This document shows positions 15,317 to 23,875 of a stretch of 45,279 bases of DNA, in pieces (position 1 is the stretch's first letter; every line of letters starts with the position of its first letter). The position numbers were made by a program, and so were the translations under genes. Origin of the DNA: Patescibacteria group bacterium (GTDB taxonomy: Bacteria > Patescibacteriota > Patescibacteriia > Patescibacteriales > BM507); contig JAQIDC010000031.1 in assembly GCA_027858235.1 (NCBI GenBank), forward strand, positions 1-45,279, in the 5' to 3' direction. The notes beneath the pieces are model-generated. The model searched no databases. It was not told where the DNA came from and saw only the letters and a program-made list of their open reading frames with translations.

Positions 15317-17005
15317 CTACTTTTTACTTTTTACTTTCATCTTTTCACTAAGCGAAGCGCACACCTTCACAAACTCCACAAAAAGAGGGTGTGGGTCCAG
15401 TGGTCTTGAAATGTATTCTGGGTGGAATTGGGTTCCCATAAAGAATGGGTGGTCGGTTATTTCTACTGCTTCCACTATTTTTCCATCGGGACTTGTTCCT
15501 GTTACTTTGAGTCCTGCTGTTTCTAGTTGTTCTCTGTAGGCGTTGTTATATTCATATCTATGTCTATGTCTCTCTGAAACAGTCATTGTTTTGCCAAATT
15601 TCTTAGCATAAGCTTTTGCCATATGAGTTCCTGGAGTAATCTTACATGGCCAACCACCAAGACGGATAGTTCCACCGTATTGTTTCTTAGCGAGTAGTTC
15701 TTTTTGTTCTGGCATAATATGAATAACTGGGTGTGGTGTTTTTGAATTTGCTTCTTCGGAATTTGCATCTTTTAATTTCAAAACATTCCTAGCATATTCA
15801 ATAATACACATTTGCATTCCATAACAAAGTCCAAAGTATGGAACTTTATTTTCTCGACAGTATTTAATTGTTCTTATTTTCCCTTCTGAACCACGACTTC
15901 CCCATCCTTGAGGAACAACAATTCCGTCTAAGCCCTTCAAGACTCTTATCCCATTTTTTTCTATTTCATCAGTTCCAATCCAAACTAGTTTAACTTTGGT
16001 TTTATTAGCAATACCTGCGTGTTTTAGAGCCTCAATAACTGAAATATATGAATCAGAAAAGGTAAAATCGCCTGTAGCGAAGTATTTACCAACAATTCCT
16101 ACTTTTACCTCCTTGGTCGCATTCTTTGAGATATTGACCATTTTGGTCCATTCTTTCAAGTCATTTTTTCTGGTTTTTAGTTTGAATTTTTCAAGAATTC
16201 TATTTCCTAAACCATCTTTTTCAAAATTGATTGGAACATCATAGATAGAGTCAATATCAGGAGCTGAAATAACATCCCCTGAATGGATGTTACAGTTGAT
16301 TGCAATTTTCTTTCTTCTGGGATCATCGACTGGTCTCTCTGAACGAGCAATAATAAAATCTGGCTGAATTCCTGCTGAATTTAGCGTCCGAATAGCATGT
16401 TGAGTCGGTTTTGTTTTCATCTCCCCCATTAAATGTGGAATTGGAAGATATGAAACCATAACAAATTGTACATCATCAGGATTATACAGCTTCATCATAC
16501 GAGCCGCTTCTAAGAAAAGCATATTTTGATATTCACCAACAGTCCCGCCAATTTCAATAATCATAATTTCTGCACCAGATTTCTCAACTGCAGCATAAAT
16601 TCTATCTCTGATTTCCATCGGAATATGTGGAACAACTTCGACACATTTTCCTTTATATTCTAAGTTTCTTTCTTTTTGGATGACGGTCTGATAAACACGA
16701 CCAGTGGTCATGTAGTTTTCTTTATAAATATTTGTATTCAAAAAACGCTCGTAATTTCCAACATCCTGATCTGTTTCATCACCATCTTCAGTTACAAAAA
16801 CTTCGCCATGTTCAACTGGATTCATTGTCCCAGCGTCTACGTTTATATAGGGGTCAATTTTTATCGCTGACACCCTGAAACCTTTTGATTTTAAAATAGT
16901 TCCGATTGAAGCTGTCGTTACACCTTTACCAACGCCAGACATCACACCACCAACAACAAAGATAAACTTTGTGTCATTCTTTTTCTCACTTAGTTTTGCA
17001 GTCAT
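15317..17005 (-). CDS. pyrG: CTP synthase
   Basis: A 562-residue enzyme making CTP from UTP, ATP and glutamine. The synthetase half begins with FVVGGVMSGVGKGVTTASIG (P-loop) and has IKIDPYINVDAGTMNPVEHG and GGTVGEYQ. The glutaminase half has the nucleophile Cys in FGLCYGMQM (about residue 393) and the triad His-Glu in GTQFHPEY near the C-terminus. Some blocks differ from the textbook enzyme (GVMSGVGKG instead of GVVSSLGKG, LCYGMQ instead of LCLGMQ). The essential residues remain. No SD is visible. A decayed copy of its 3' end lies near 10400. Confidence 0.97.
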   Translation of the reverse strand: MTAKLSEKKNDTKFIFVVGGVMSGVGKGVTTASIGTILKSKGFRVSAIKIDPYINVDAGTMNPVEHGEVFVTEDGDETDQDVGNYERFLNTNIYKENYMTTGRVYQTVIQKERNLEYKGKCVEVVPHIPMEIRDRIYAAVEKSGAEIMIIEIGGTVGEYQNMLFLEAARMMKLYNPDDVQFVMVSYLPIPHLMGEMKTKPTQHAIRTLNSAGIQPDFIIARSERPVDDPRRKKIAINCNIHSGDVISAPDIDSIYDVPINFEKDGLGNRILEKFKLKTRKNDLKEWTKMVNISKNATKEVKVGIVGKYFATGDFTFSDSYISVIEALKHAGIANKTKVKLVWIGTDEIEKNGIRVLKGLDGIVVPQGWGSRGSEGKIRTIKYCRENKVPYFGLCYGMQMCIIEYARNVLKLKDANSEEANSKTPHPVIHIMPEQKELLAKKQYGGTIRLGGWPCKITPGTHMAKAYAKKFGKTMTVSERHRHRYEYNNAYREQLETAGLKVTGTSPDGKIVEAVEITDHPFFMGTQFHPEYISRPLDPHPLFVEFVKVCASLSEKMKVKSKK

Positions 17006-17035
17006 ATTTTAATAAAAAAATAGCAAGATTTCTCA

Positions 17036-17473
17036 CTATTTATTAATTAATATTTTAATTTTTGGTTTAGTATTTCCTAATCTTAATTCTACTACGTACT
17101 CACCTATTTTTTTTATGGGGGAAGGCAAATTAACATCTTTTTCTAAAATGTCATATCCTCCTTTTTTAACTTTTTCTGCTATAAATTTGGAATTCAGTTT
17201 TGTATACAAAGTTCCTGTTTCGTCAGCTTTTAGATTGAATTTGAATGATTTTCCATTTATCTTGGAGGCTATCTTATCCTTGCTCTTCATCGCTGTTTTC
17301 TTCTTTTTTTCCTCTCTTTTCTTGTCATCTTGTATATTTTTAACCTTCCTATCGCTGACAATCTCTGCTAACTTTTGTGACAATAAAAAATTATTAGCAT
17401 ATCCTTCCTTAACGTCCTTTACATCCCCTCTAACACCTAGGCCTGGGACACTTTTTATAAGTATGACTTTCAT
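17036..17473 (-). CDS. rplI: Ribosomal protein bL9
   Basis: A 145-residue large-subunit protein. The N-terminal domain has the typical MKVILIKSVPGLGVRGDVKDV-type start and GYANNFLL. A lysine-rich connecting helix (about 55-75) leads to the C-terminal RNA-binding domain (FKFNLKADETGTLYTKLNSK onward). It starts one base after the stop of the S41 peptidase gene, so the two form an operon. In many bacteria rplI sits with rpsF/rpsR; that linkage is absent here. Confidence 0.95.
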   Translation of the reverse strand: MKVILIKSVPGLGVRGDVKDVKEGYANNFLLSQKLAEIVSDRKVKNIQDDKKREEKKKKTAMKSKDKIASKINGKSFKFNLKADETGTLYTKLNSKFIAEKVKKGGYDILEKDVNLPSPIKKIGEYVVELRLGNTKPKIKILINK

Positions 17474-17474
17474 A

Positions 17475-18827
17475 TTATTCTTCTATTATTTCTTCAGTAC
17501 TTGTTGCAAATATATCTTGAAACTTTTCATAATCAAACAATATTTCTACTGCTTTTTCAACTTGAGGGTCAGTATTGTTATTATAGTCTTCCAATGTTAG
17601 GTCAACCTGAATATCGGGAGCAATCCCCTCATCATTTATGCTTCTGCCTTTTGGTGTTAGCCATTTGGCTACAGTAATTTTTAATGAAGAACCATCACTG
17701 AGGGTCTCAAGTGTTTGAACTGAACCTTTACCAAATGTTTGCATACCAACAAGCTTTGCTTCATTTGTATCTTGCAGGGCACCTGCAACGATCTCAGAGG
17801 CTGAGGCTGATCCTTGATTGACTAAAACAACAGTATTATAATCCTTTAGCCTGGCGCGACCTCTAGCCAGGTAAGGATTTACTCTGTCTTCACTAAACTT
17901 TTCAATAACCACTGTTCCATCCTCTACCCATTCACTTGACATCTCTATCGCTGTATCGAGAAAACCTCCTGGATTATTTCTTAGATCAATAATAATACCA
18001 AGTGGTTCAGCTTTAATAATATCAGCGATAGCTATATCAAATTTTTGTTTAGTATCTTCATTGAAATTCGTAACTTTAATAACAAATATATTGTCATCTC
18101 GCAAAGTGGTTCTTACGCTAGAAACTAAAATCTTTCCTCTAATTATTTCTATTTCTTTTGGGACTTCGAAATCTTCACGGTATATAGTGAGCGTTACCGG
18201 AGTGTCTTTCTCTCCTCTAATTTTATTAACAGCTTCGTCAATACTAATTCCCATTGTCGTTTCTCCATTAATCGCAAAGACCTGATCACCTGCCAAAAGT
18301 CCTGATTTTTCTGCAGGCATATCTGGTAAAGGAGCAACGATTGTTAAAATATCATTTTTTATACCAATTTCAGCGCCTATCCCCTCAAAAGTTCCAGCCA
18401 AATCATCCTGAAAACTTTTAGATATAACTGGGTCCATAAAAACCGTATAAGGATCACCAACAGCTGAAGTAAGACCTTTCAGAGCACCATAAAAAAGCTT
18501 TTTCTCATTTATTTCACCTTGATCGACATATTTCTTCTCCAACTGGTCCCAGACTTCCCAAAATAAATCAAAATCAACATCCTGAGTGAGCAAGCCATCA
18601 TCTGTTTTATTGTATTTTCCCAGAACTTGTCCAACAAAAACAGTCTTTTCCTTGGCTATTTCTTCAATTGTGGTGTTTTTGCTAATCGAATAAATTCCTG
18701 CAAAAAAAGAACCACTCATTAATAAAAGCACCAAAACAAAGAAGAAAGATTTCTTTAAGAAACCTTTTTTTATATCAATTCCCATATCTTCAGTTTTATT
18801 TAATTTATCATTTTCCATTTCATTCAT
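17475..18827 (-). CDS. C-terminal processing peptidase (S41, PDZ)
   Basis: A 450-residue exported serine protease of the Ctp family, predicted to trim or degrade envelope proteins. One N-terminal membrane anchor lies at about 27-50. An N-terminal helical part follows, then a PDZ domain (about 130-215, with IGIKNDILTIVAPLPDMPAE), then the S41 core. The catalytic Ser is in NQGSASASEIVAGAL and the Lys is in TFGKGSVQTL. IIDLRNNPGGFLDTA is also conserved. The first ATG is chosen; a second lies three codons later. rplI follows at once. Confidence 0.93.
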   Translation of the reverse strand: MNEMENDKLNKTEDMGIDIKKGFLKKSFFFVLVLLLMSGSFFAGIYSISKNTTIEEIAKEKTVFVGQVLGKYNKTDDGLLTQDVDFDLFWEVWDQLEKKYVDQGEINEKKLFYGALKGLTSAVGDPYTVFMDPVISKSFQDDLAGTFEGIGAEIGIKNDILTIVAPLPDMPAEKSGLLAGDQVFAINGETTMGISIDEAVNKIRGEKDTPVTLTIYREDFEVPKEIEIIRGKILVSSVRTTLRDDNIFVIKVTNFNEDTKQKFDIAIADIIKAEPLGIIIDLRNNPGGFLDTAIEMSSEWVEDGTVVIEKFSEDRVNPYLARGRARLKDYNTVVLVNQGSASASEIVAGALQDTNEAKLVGMQTFGKGSVQTLETLSDGSSLKITVAKWLTPKGRSINDEGIAPDIQVDLTLEDYNNNTDPQVEKAVEILFDYEKFQDIFATSTEEIIEE

Positions 18828-18959
18828 TTTAACACATTAAAAAAAGATAGACAAATATAAAAATTGCATCAATTGTCTTAATTTCCCTTCAAGACAAAAC
18901 CATTTATTATATTTGCAATTTTACCAAATATTAGTTAAAATTCAATTAAACTAAACATT

Positions 18960-18970
18960 TATACTATAAT
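18960..18970 (+). promoter_or_regulatory. murA -10 region next to the start codon
   Basis: Overlapping TATACT (18960-18965) and TATAAT (18965-18970). The murA ATG begins only four bases after the second hexamer, so transcripts would have almost no leader. A clear -35 was not found. Confidence 0.45.
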
Positions 18971-18974
18971 TTAT

Positions 18975-20237
18975 ATGGAAAAATTCATTATTCAAGGTGG
19001 CAAAAAAATATCAGGCGAAATAGACGTGAAAGGGGCAAAAAATGCAGCGCTTAAAATTGTCCCTGCCTCAATTCTTTCTGAAGAAAAAATTACAATAACA
19101 AATCTACCTGAAATTGAGGATATCAAAAGGTCGATTGAAATGATGGAACACCTAGGAGCAGAAATCACTCTTTCCAAAAGTTCGTGTGAAATCCAACTTA
19201 AGGATATCAAAACAATTGAACTAAGTTCAGAGCTAGCAAACAAATTCCGAGCATCAATAATGTTTGTCGCACCCATCCTTGCTCGTTTCGGTGAAGTTAA
19301 GTTTCCCCATCCTGGAGGTTGTGTTATTGGAGCAGGCTCTAGACCTATTGATTTATTTTTAGAAGGTTTTTTAGCGCTTGGAGCTAAAATAGAACATAAG
19401 GATGGCTTCTATCATATCAAAGCATCAAAACTTAAAGCTTGTGATTACTTTTTTACTACTGTTAGTGTTACTGGAACTGAAAGTATAATGATGGCTGCTA
19501 CTCTGGCAGATGGGGTTAGTGTAATAAAAAACTGTGCTATGGAGCCTGAGATTACAGCCTTGGCTGAATATCTAAACACACAAGGAGCTAAAATAAGTGG
19601 TGCTGGAACCCCCATCATGTCTATTGAGGGGGTAGATAAACTATCAGCGGGAACTTTTGAGGTTATTCCTGATAGGATTGAAACTGGAACTTTTGCTATT
19701 TTGGCTGCCCTCACGAAAGCTGAATTAACTATCAAAAAATGCAATCCAAACCATATTGAAATTCTTTTAAATATATTTAATAAAATCGGTATTAGGTTTG
19801 ATGCGGGCATTGATTATCTAAGAATATTTCCCACTGAATCTTTTAAATCATATAGCATAAAAACTCATGAATATCCTGGTTTTCCTACTGATTTGCAATC
19901 CCCCTACACTCTACTAATGACACAAGCTCAAGGGTCATCCCTAATCCACGAAACAATTTATGACAGAAGACTCCTATTTACAGATCTTTTGGCTCAAATG
20001 GGAGCCAATTCTATAATGTGCGATCCACATAGAATAGTTGTCAATGGACCAACTCCACTTTTTGGTAAAAAACTTACATCTCCTGATCTAAGAGCTGGGA
20101 TCACTATGATATTGGCTGGTCTTATCGCTGAAGGAGAGACCACCATAGACAATATCTACCAGATTGATAGAGGCTATGAAAAGATTGACGAAAGACTAAG
20201 AACACTTGGTGCAGATATAAAAAGAGTTAAAGACTAA
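18975..20237 (+). CDS. murA: UDP-N-acetylglucosamine 1-carboxyvinyltransferase
   Basis: A 420-residue enzyme that adds enolpyruvate to UDP-GlcNAc, the first committed step of peptidoglycan synthesis. The active-site Lys is in GEIDVKGAKNAALKIV (about residue 22). The loop cysteine, Cys116, is in HPGGCVIG, so the classical Cys form is present. FPTDLQSPYTLL, DLRAGITMILAGLIAEGETT and IDRGYEKIDERL are further family blocks. There is no SD; a -10-like TATAAT ends four bases before the ATG. The PEGA gene begins directly after the stop and is co-transcribed. Confidence 0.97.
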   Translation: MEKFIIQGGKKISGEIDVKGAKNAALKIVPASILSEEKITITNLPEIEDIKRSIEMMEHLGAEITLSKSSCEIQLKDIKTIELSSELANKFRASIMFVAPILARFGEVKFPHPGGCVIGAGSRPIDLFLEGFLALGAKIEHKDGFYHIKASKLKACDYFFTTVSVTGTESIMMAATLADGVSVIKNCAMEPEITALAEYLNTQGAKISGAGTPIMSIEGVDKLSAGTFEVIPDRIETGTFAILAALTKAELTIKKCNPNHIEILLNIFNKIGIRFDAGIDYLRIFPTESFKSYSIKTHEYPGFPTDLQSPYTLLMTQAQGSSLIHETIYDRRLLFTDLLAQMGANSIMCDPHRIVVNGPTPLFGKKLTSPDLRAGITMILAGLIAEGETTIDNIYQIDRGYEKIDERLRTLGADIKRVKD

Positions 20238-20238
20238 T

Positions 20239-21606
20239 ATGAACAGTAAAACAAGAAAATATTTATTTTTATTTTTTATTTTGGCTTTTGTCACAATAAC
20301 TCCCCTTGTTAGTCTTTATGCAGCAGGATATAAATTTAGTTTTTCTGGTGACTTTCTACAAAAAACAGGAATGCTCATTATCGATTCAACGCCCAGCGGA
20401 GCGAAAATTATAATTAACGACGAACCTCAACAAAAATTTCTAAACAAACTTAGATCCAAAGCTCTCAACAGCACAAAGGATCAAAACATTTTAACGACCC
20501 CAGCCAAAATAAAAGGTCTTATTCCTGATGAATATACAGTAGAGCTCGAAAAAGATGGATATTGGTCATGGGAAAAAAAACTGGAAATAAACCCAGGCAG
20601 TTCAACATTTGCTGAAGATATTGTAATGTTCAAAAATAATCTACCTCAACCTGTAACTTCTTCTATAATAATAAATTCAAAACAATCTCTAAATAAAAAA
20701 TACATAGCCTATACCACTGAAAATACATACCAAATTTTCAACGATGATAACGAAGAAGTTATTAATTATCAAAAAAATGCCTCAAGTACTAACCAACTAA
20801 CAAATAGTATCATCTGGCTCGATAATAATCATATTTTATTTGATTATTTTTTATTTTCTCTTGATGACTGGAATAAACCAAAAGATTTATCTAGTTCACT
20901 CGTGAATATTAATCTTGAAAGTGTCACTTTTTCAAATAGCAGTCTAGTCTATATTCAAAACAACAATAGCCTTATTAAACTTGATTCCAAAAGCGTTGGG
21001 ATAGAAACTGTTCTAAATTCTGAAAAAATATTTGACTACCTAATAAAGGATAATTTAATCTACACGATTGAAGAGTTGAATAAAAATATTTACTTGATTG
21101 TTTATGATGATAAAAAAATAATTAGGCAAATAAACTTAAATTTTGATGATAGCTATGTTTTCGTTAATACAAATAATAGTTTAATCAATATATATAGCTC
21201 AAGGTTTAAAACACTTAATTTAGTTGATCCGCTAGATTATTTTGGCCCACTCAAGGAAACAATCAACAATGTAGGAGATAGTTTTTGGGTCGACAATGAA
21301 AAACTAGTTTACTATAATGATTTCGAAATATGGATTTATGAAAAAGATAATTTCAAAAAAACTATCCTAACTAGGATTAGTGATAAGATTAATTATGTTT
21401 TATGGCATCCAAGTAATAATTATATTATTTATTCAACAGCCGAATCACTGTTCACTATTGAGCTAGACAACAGAGAAAAACACAGTACGAACCACTTGAT
21501 AAAACTAAACAATATTGATTTCCTAGATATCAATAATGACGGTGACGTGCTATATTTCTATTCTGAGCTAGGCAATCAAAGGGGACTTTTTAAGTTAGCT
21601 ATATAA
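20239..21606 (+). CDS. Membrane-anchored PEGA-domain protein
   Basis: A 455-residue envelope protein. One N-terminal hydrophobic anchor or signal (about residues 8-30) precedes a PEGA domain (about 45-130: GMLIIDSTPSGAKIIIND ... EYTVELEKDGYWSWEKKLEI). The remaining 310 residues have repeated short beta-strand stretches such as NSIIWLDNNHILFDY and VLWHPSNNYIIYSTAESL, in the style of a beta-propeller. PEGA domains usually occur in surface or cell-wall-associated proteins, and co-transcription with murA suggests an envelope function. A terminator follows. No enzyme activity is evident. Confidence 0.82.
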   Translation: MNSKTRKYLFLFFILAFVTITPLVSLYAAGYKFSFSGDFLQKTGMLIIDSTPSGAKIIINDEPQQKFLNKLRSKALNSTKDQNILTTPAKIKGLIPDEYTVELEKDGYWSWEKKLEINPGSSTFAEDIVMFKNNLPQPVTSSIIINSKQSLNKKYIAYTTENTYQIFNDDNEEVINYQKNASSTNQLTNSIIWLDNNHILFDYFLFSLDDWNKPKDLSSSLVNINLESVTFSNSSLVYIQNNNSLIKLDSKSVGIETVLNSEKIFDYLIKDNLIYTIEELNKNIYLIVYDDKKIIRQINLNFDDSYVFVNTNNSLINIYSSRFKTLNLVDPLDYFGPLKETINNVGDSFWVDNEKLVYYNDFEIWIYEKDNFKKTILTRISDKINYVLWHPSNNYIIYSTAESLFTIELDNREKHSTNHLIKLNNIDFLDINNDGDVLYFYSELGNQRGLFKLAI

Positions 21607-21616
21607 ATTTGAGTAT

Positions 21617-21647
21617 CAAAAAAACACTTATTGCTAAGTGTTTTTTT
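21617..21647. terminator. Bidirectional terminator between the PEGA gene and parB
   Basis: A 9-bp stem (AAACACTTA at 21622-21630 with TAAGTGTTT at 21635-21643) and TTGC loop, with A residues before and T residues after. It can serve both convergent units. Confidence 0.88.
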
Positions 21648-21656
21648 GATGTATGA

Positions 21657-22535
21657 TTATCGCAATTTATTCATAAATTCCTCTAGCTCATCATCGCTAT
21701 AAAATTCTATAAGAATTTGTCCTCCTAAACCTTTTCTTTTAATTTCAGCCTTGGTGCCAAAATATTCTCTTATAACGAGTTCTCTGTCTTTATCTTGAAA
21801 ATTAACAGGTTTTTCTTTTTTTGTACTTGGGGTTTTTGTAATTTTTGATTCAAAAGAAGTATCAGATACAGACATATTGTCATGTAGTATTTTTCTAAAC
21901 AAAGCCATTTGCTGTACTTCATTTTCCATTCCAAGAATAATTTTTCCATGCCCCTCAGAAATTCTTCCTTCGCTTAAAGCATTTTGAATTTCTTCTGGCA
22001 AATTAAGAAGACGGAGTGAATTTGCAACTGAAGATCTTGACTTTGAGACTCTTCCCGCTAATTCTTCTTGTGTCAAATTAAATTCATCAACTAATTTTCT
22101 ATAGGATATTGCTGTTTCTATTGGGTTCAAATCTTCTCTTTGAATATTTTCAATCAAGGCAATTTCTAATTTTTCCTGTTTGTCTGCATCCCGAATAATT
22201 ACAGGGACAGTAGCTAGTCCAAGTTTTTTAGCAGACCGCCACCTTCGCTCACCAGCGATTAATTCATATCCACCTTCTTCTTTTTTGGTTACAATCAAAG
22301 GCTGAATTATACCGTATATTTTTATTGACTCAACCAACTCATCTATATGAGCATCTGAGAATCTTCTCCTGGGCTGATAAGGATTTACAGAGATATCCGC
22401 TGGACTAACTTGCATCACTGTATGTTGTTCGTCGGGGTGTGAAACGTTAACAACTGTGTCACCCGAACTTGAAGTTGTGATTTTATTTACTTTTTTTGGA
22501 ATCAAGGAGTCTAGCCCCCTACCTAAACCTACCAT
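21657..22535 (-). CDS. parB: Chromosome partitioning protein ParB
   Basis: A 292-residue parS-binding CTPase-type partition protein. The N-terminal GRGLDSLIPKK box is typical of chromosomal ParB. The CTP-binding/ParB motif is at about residues 50-130 (VNPYQPRRRF, LIAGERRWRSAKKLGLATVP and ENIQREDLNPIE). A helix-turn-helix follows (LTQEELAGRVSKSRSSVANS). The C-terminal dimerisation region ends the protein. It follows parA by 33 bases. I did not find a canonical parS in the part of the sequence I inspected. Confidence 0.95.
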   Translation of the reverse strand: MVGLGRGLDSLIPKKVNKITTSSSGDTVVNVSHPDEQHTVMQVSPADISVNPYQPRRRFSDAHIDELVESIKIYGIIQPLIVTKKEEGGYELIAGERRWRSAKKLGLATVPVIIRDADKQEKLEIALIENIQREDLNPIETAISYRKLVDEFNLTQEELAGRVSKSRSSVANSLRLLNLPEEIQNALSEGRISEGHGKIILGMENEVQQMALFRKILHDNMSVSDTSFESKITKTPSTKKEKPVNFQDKDRELVIREYFGTKAEIKRKGLGGQILIEFYSDDELEEFMNKLR

Positions 22536-22568
22536 AATATTTTTTATTAATAATTATTTATTTTCTAT

Positions 22569-23390
22569 TTATTCACCAAAATATGATCCAGGCTCATCGA
22601 GTTTTTTACCTTCTTTTTTTATATCAAAATTTTCTATATCAATAATTTCTTGTGCAAGCATTTCGTAAGCTCGACCGCCTCGAGAGTTCGTATCGTAATG
22701 CATTATGGTCTTACCATAACTTGGAGCCTCAGCCAATCTTACACTTCTAGGAATAACTGTACTAAAGACTCTATTTGGAAAATGGTTTTTTATTTCATCC
22801 AAAACAAGACCAGAAAGTTTGTTTCGTTTATCGAACATAGTTATAACAGCGCCCATTATATTTAAATCTGGTTTTAAATTTTCTTTAACCAAGGTAATCG
22901 TTTCCAATAGTTGACCAAGTCCTTCCAGTGCATAATATTCACTTTGTATTGGAATAATGATTTCATCAGCGGCAACCAGACTGTTTATAGTCATAAGACC
23001 AAGCGACGGTGGTCCATCAATAATAATATAGTCATAATCATCCCTAATCTCCTCTAATAAAGTTTGTAGGATAAATTCTCTATCATCCATTGAAACAAGC
23101 TCGATCCCCGCCCCCGCAAGGGCAGCTGTAGCTGGTGCAACAGTGAATTTATCAATGATAGTCCTTTTTAAAACATCCCTTATATTTTTATTACCTACTA
23201 ATGCTTCGTATATTCCATGATCGAGTTGTTTATGATCAATACCTATCCCAGATGTGGCATTTGCTTGTGGGTCAATATCAACGATTAAGACATGTTTTCC
23301 AAGTTGCGCTAAATAAGCCCCAACATTAACTGAGGTTGTTGTTTTGCCTACTCCTCCTTTTTGATTCACGACTGATATTATTTTTCCCAT
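22569..23390 (-). CDS. parA: Chromosome partitioning ATPase ParA (Soj)
   Basis: A 273-residue ParA/MinD-family ATPase that moves ParB-parS complexes. The deviant Walker A is QKGGVGKTTTSVN (about residues 9-21). Walker A' is in VDIDPQANATSGIG, and Walker B is in DYIIIDGPPSLGL. It has the length of chromosomal Soj proteins without an N-terminal extension. It is the first gene of the parAB operon, transcribed from a strong promoter that shares its -35 with the divergent tRNA-Leu promoter. Confidence 0.96.
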   Translation of the reverse strand: MGKIISVVNQKGGVGKTTTSVNVGAYLAQLGKHVLIVDIDPQANATSGIGIDHKQLDHGIYEALVGNKNIRDVLKRTIIDKFTVAPATAALAGAGIELVSMDDREFILQTLLEEIRDDYDYIIIDGPPSLGLMTINSLVAADEIIIPIQSEYYALEGLGQLLETITLVKENLKPDLNIMGAVITMFDKRNKLSGLVLDEIKNHFPNRVFSTVIPRSVRLAEAPSYGKTIMHYDTNSRGGRAYEMLAQEIIDIENFDIKKEGKKLDEPGSYFGE

Positions 23391-23412
23391 ATTGTATAAA
23401 TTATTACACTAA

Positions 23413-23441
23413 TTATACAACAATAAAAATGCTTTGACAAA
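23413..23441 (-). promoter_or_regulatory. parAB promoter
   Basis: On the minus strand TTGTCA (23441-23436), 17 bases, then TATAAT (23418-23413), which is 23 bases before the parA ATG. Confidence 0.75.
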
Positions 23442-23464
23442 CTCCTAAAAATTGATATAATAAA
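23435..23464 (+). promoter_or_regulatory. tRNA-Leu promoter
   Basis: TTGACA at 23435-23440, then TATATA at 16-base spacing or TATAAA at 18. Its -35 coincides with the -35 of the divergent parAB promoter. Confidence 0.65.
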
Positions 23465-23511
23465 ATCCGATAGCTAATAATGGCTATTTTTTATTGTAAT
23501 TGGATAAATAC

Positions 23512-23595
23512 GCCCAGGTGGTGGAACTGGTAGACACGCGAGACTCAAAATCTCGTTCTAGCAATAGAGTGAGGGTTCGATTCCCTCCCTGGGCA
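23512..23595 (+). tRNA. tRNA-Leu (anticodon CAA)
   Basis: The acceptor stem GCCCAGG pairs with CCTGGGC, with A as discriminator. The anticodon stem-loop is GAGA-CTCAAAA-TCTC (anticodon CAA), there is a long class II variable arm, and the T arm is GAGGGTTCGATTCCCTC. It reads UUG codons. The 3' CCA is not encoded. Promoter and terminator are both present. Confidence 0.95.
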
Positions 23596-23606
23596 CTATT
23601 AAAAAT

Positions 23607-23630
23607 ACTCTCCTTTTTGGAGAGTTTTTT
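23607..23630 (+). terminator. tRNA-Leu terminator
   Basis: A 7-bp stem ACTCTCC/GGAGAGT with a 5-base T loop and six T residues after it, 11 bases after the tRNA. Confidence 0.88.
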
Positions 23631-23649
23631 GATAGAGTTTTGTGGAAGG

Positions 23650-23853
23650 ATGAAAACCCTCAAGTGTGATAAATGTATGGAATTCAGAGAGCTTTGCTTG
23701 TCAGCAGAAATAACAGGAAATAATTCAAACATTTACGATTGGTTTGTTGGGGTTCACCCCGTTCGATTTTTACCCGTCCGTAGCTTTAGCGAAGGCGGGC
23801 CCTCCCTGGTCACAAACATAAAAACTCTTCTTCTTGAAGAGTTTTTATTTTGA
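23650..23853 (+). CDS. Doubtful small CxxC protein
   Basis: A possible 67-residue product starting MKTLKCDKCMEFRELCLSAE. The CxxC near the N-terminus looks protein-like, but the second half is encoded by a GC-rich repeat (about 23765-23800) and by a terminator hairpin. GGAAGG touches the ATG, too close for a normal ribosome-binding site. It may be a short gene whose end was overwritten by the repeat, or a chance frame. Confidence 0.25.
   Translation: MKTLKCDKCMEFRELCLSAEITGNNSNIYDWFVGVHPVRFLPVRSFSEGGPSLVTNIKTLLLEEFLF
23766..23797. repeat. GC-rich palindromic repeat
   Basis: CCCGTCCGTAGCTTTAGC followed by GAAGGCGGG. It is much richer in G and C than its surroundings and partly self-complementary (CCCG...CGGG ends). 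Only one copy is seen in this window. It is flanked by pieces similar to the 3' part of the upstream tRNA gene. Confidence 0.5.
23821..23850. terminator. Bidirectional terminator
   Basis: A perfect 10-bp stem (AAAACTCTTC at 23821-23830 with GAAGAGTTTT at 23836-23845) with T-rich sequence on both strands. It lies just after the minus-strand O-antigen-ligase gene and could also end plus-strand transcripts. Confidence 0.82.
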
Positions 23854-23875
23854 TCAATATCCATAACAATAAATT

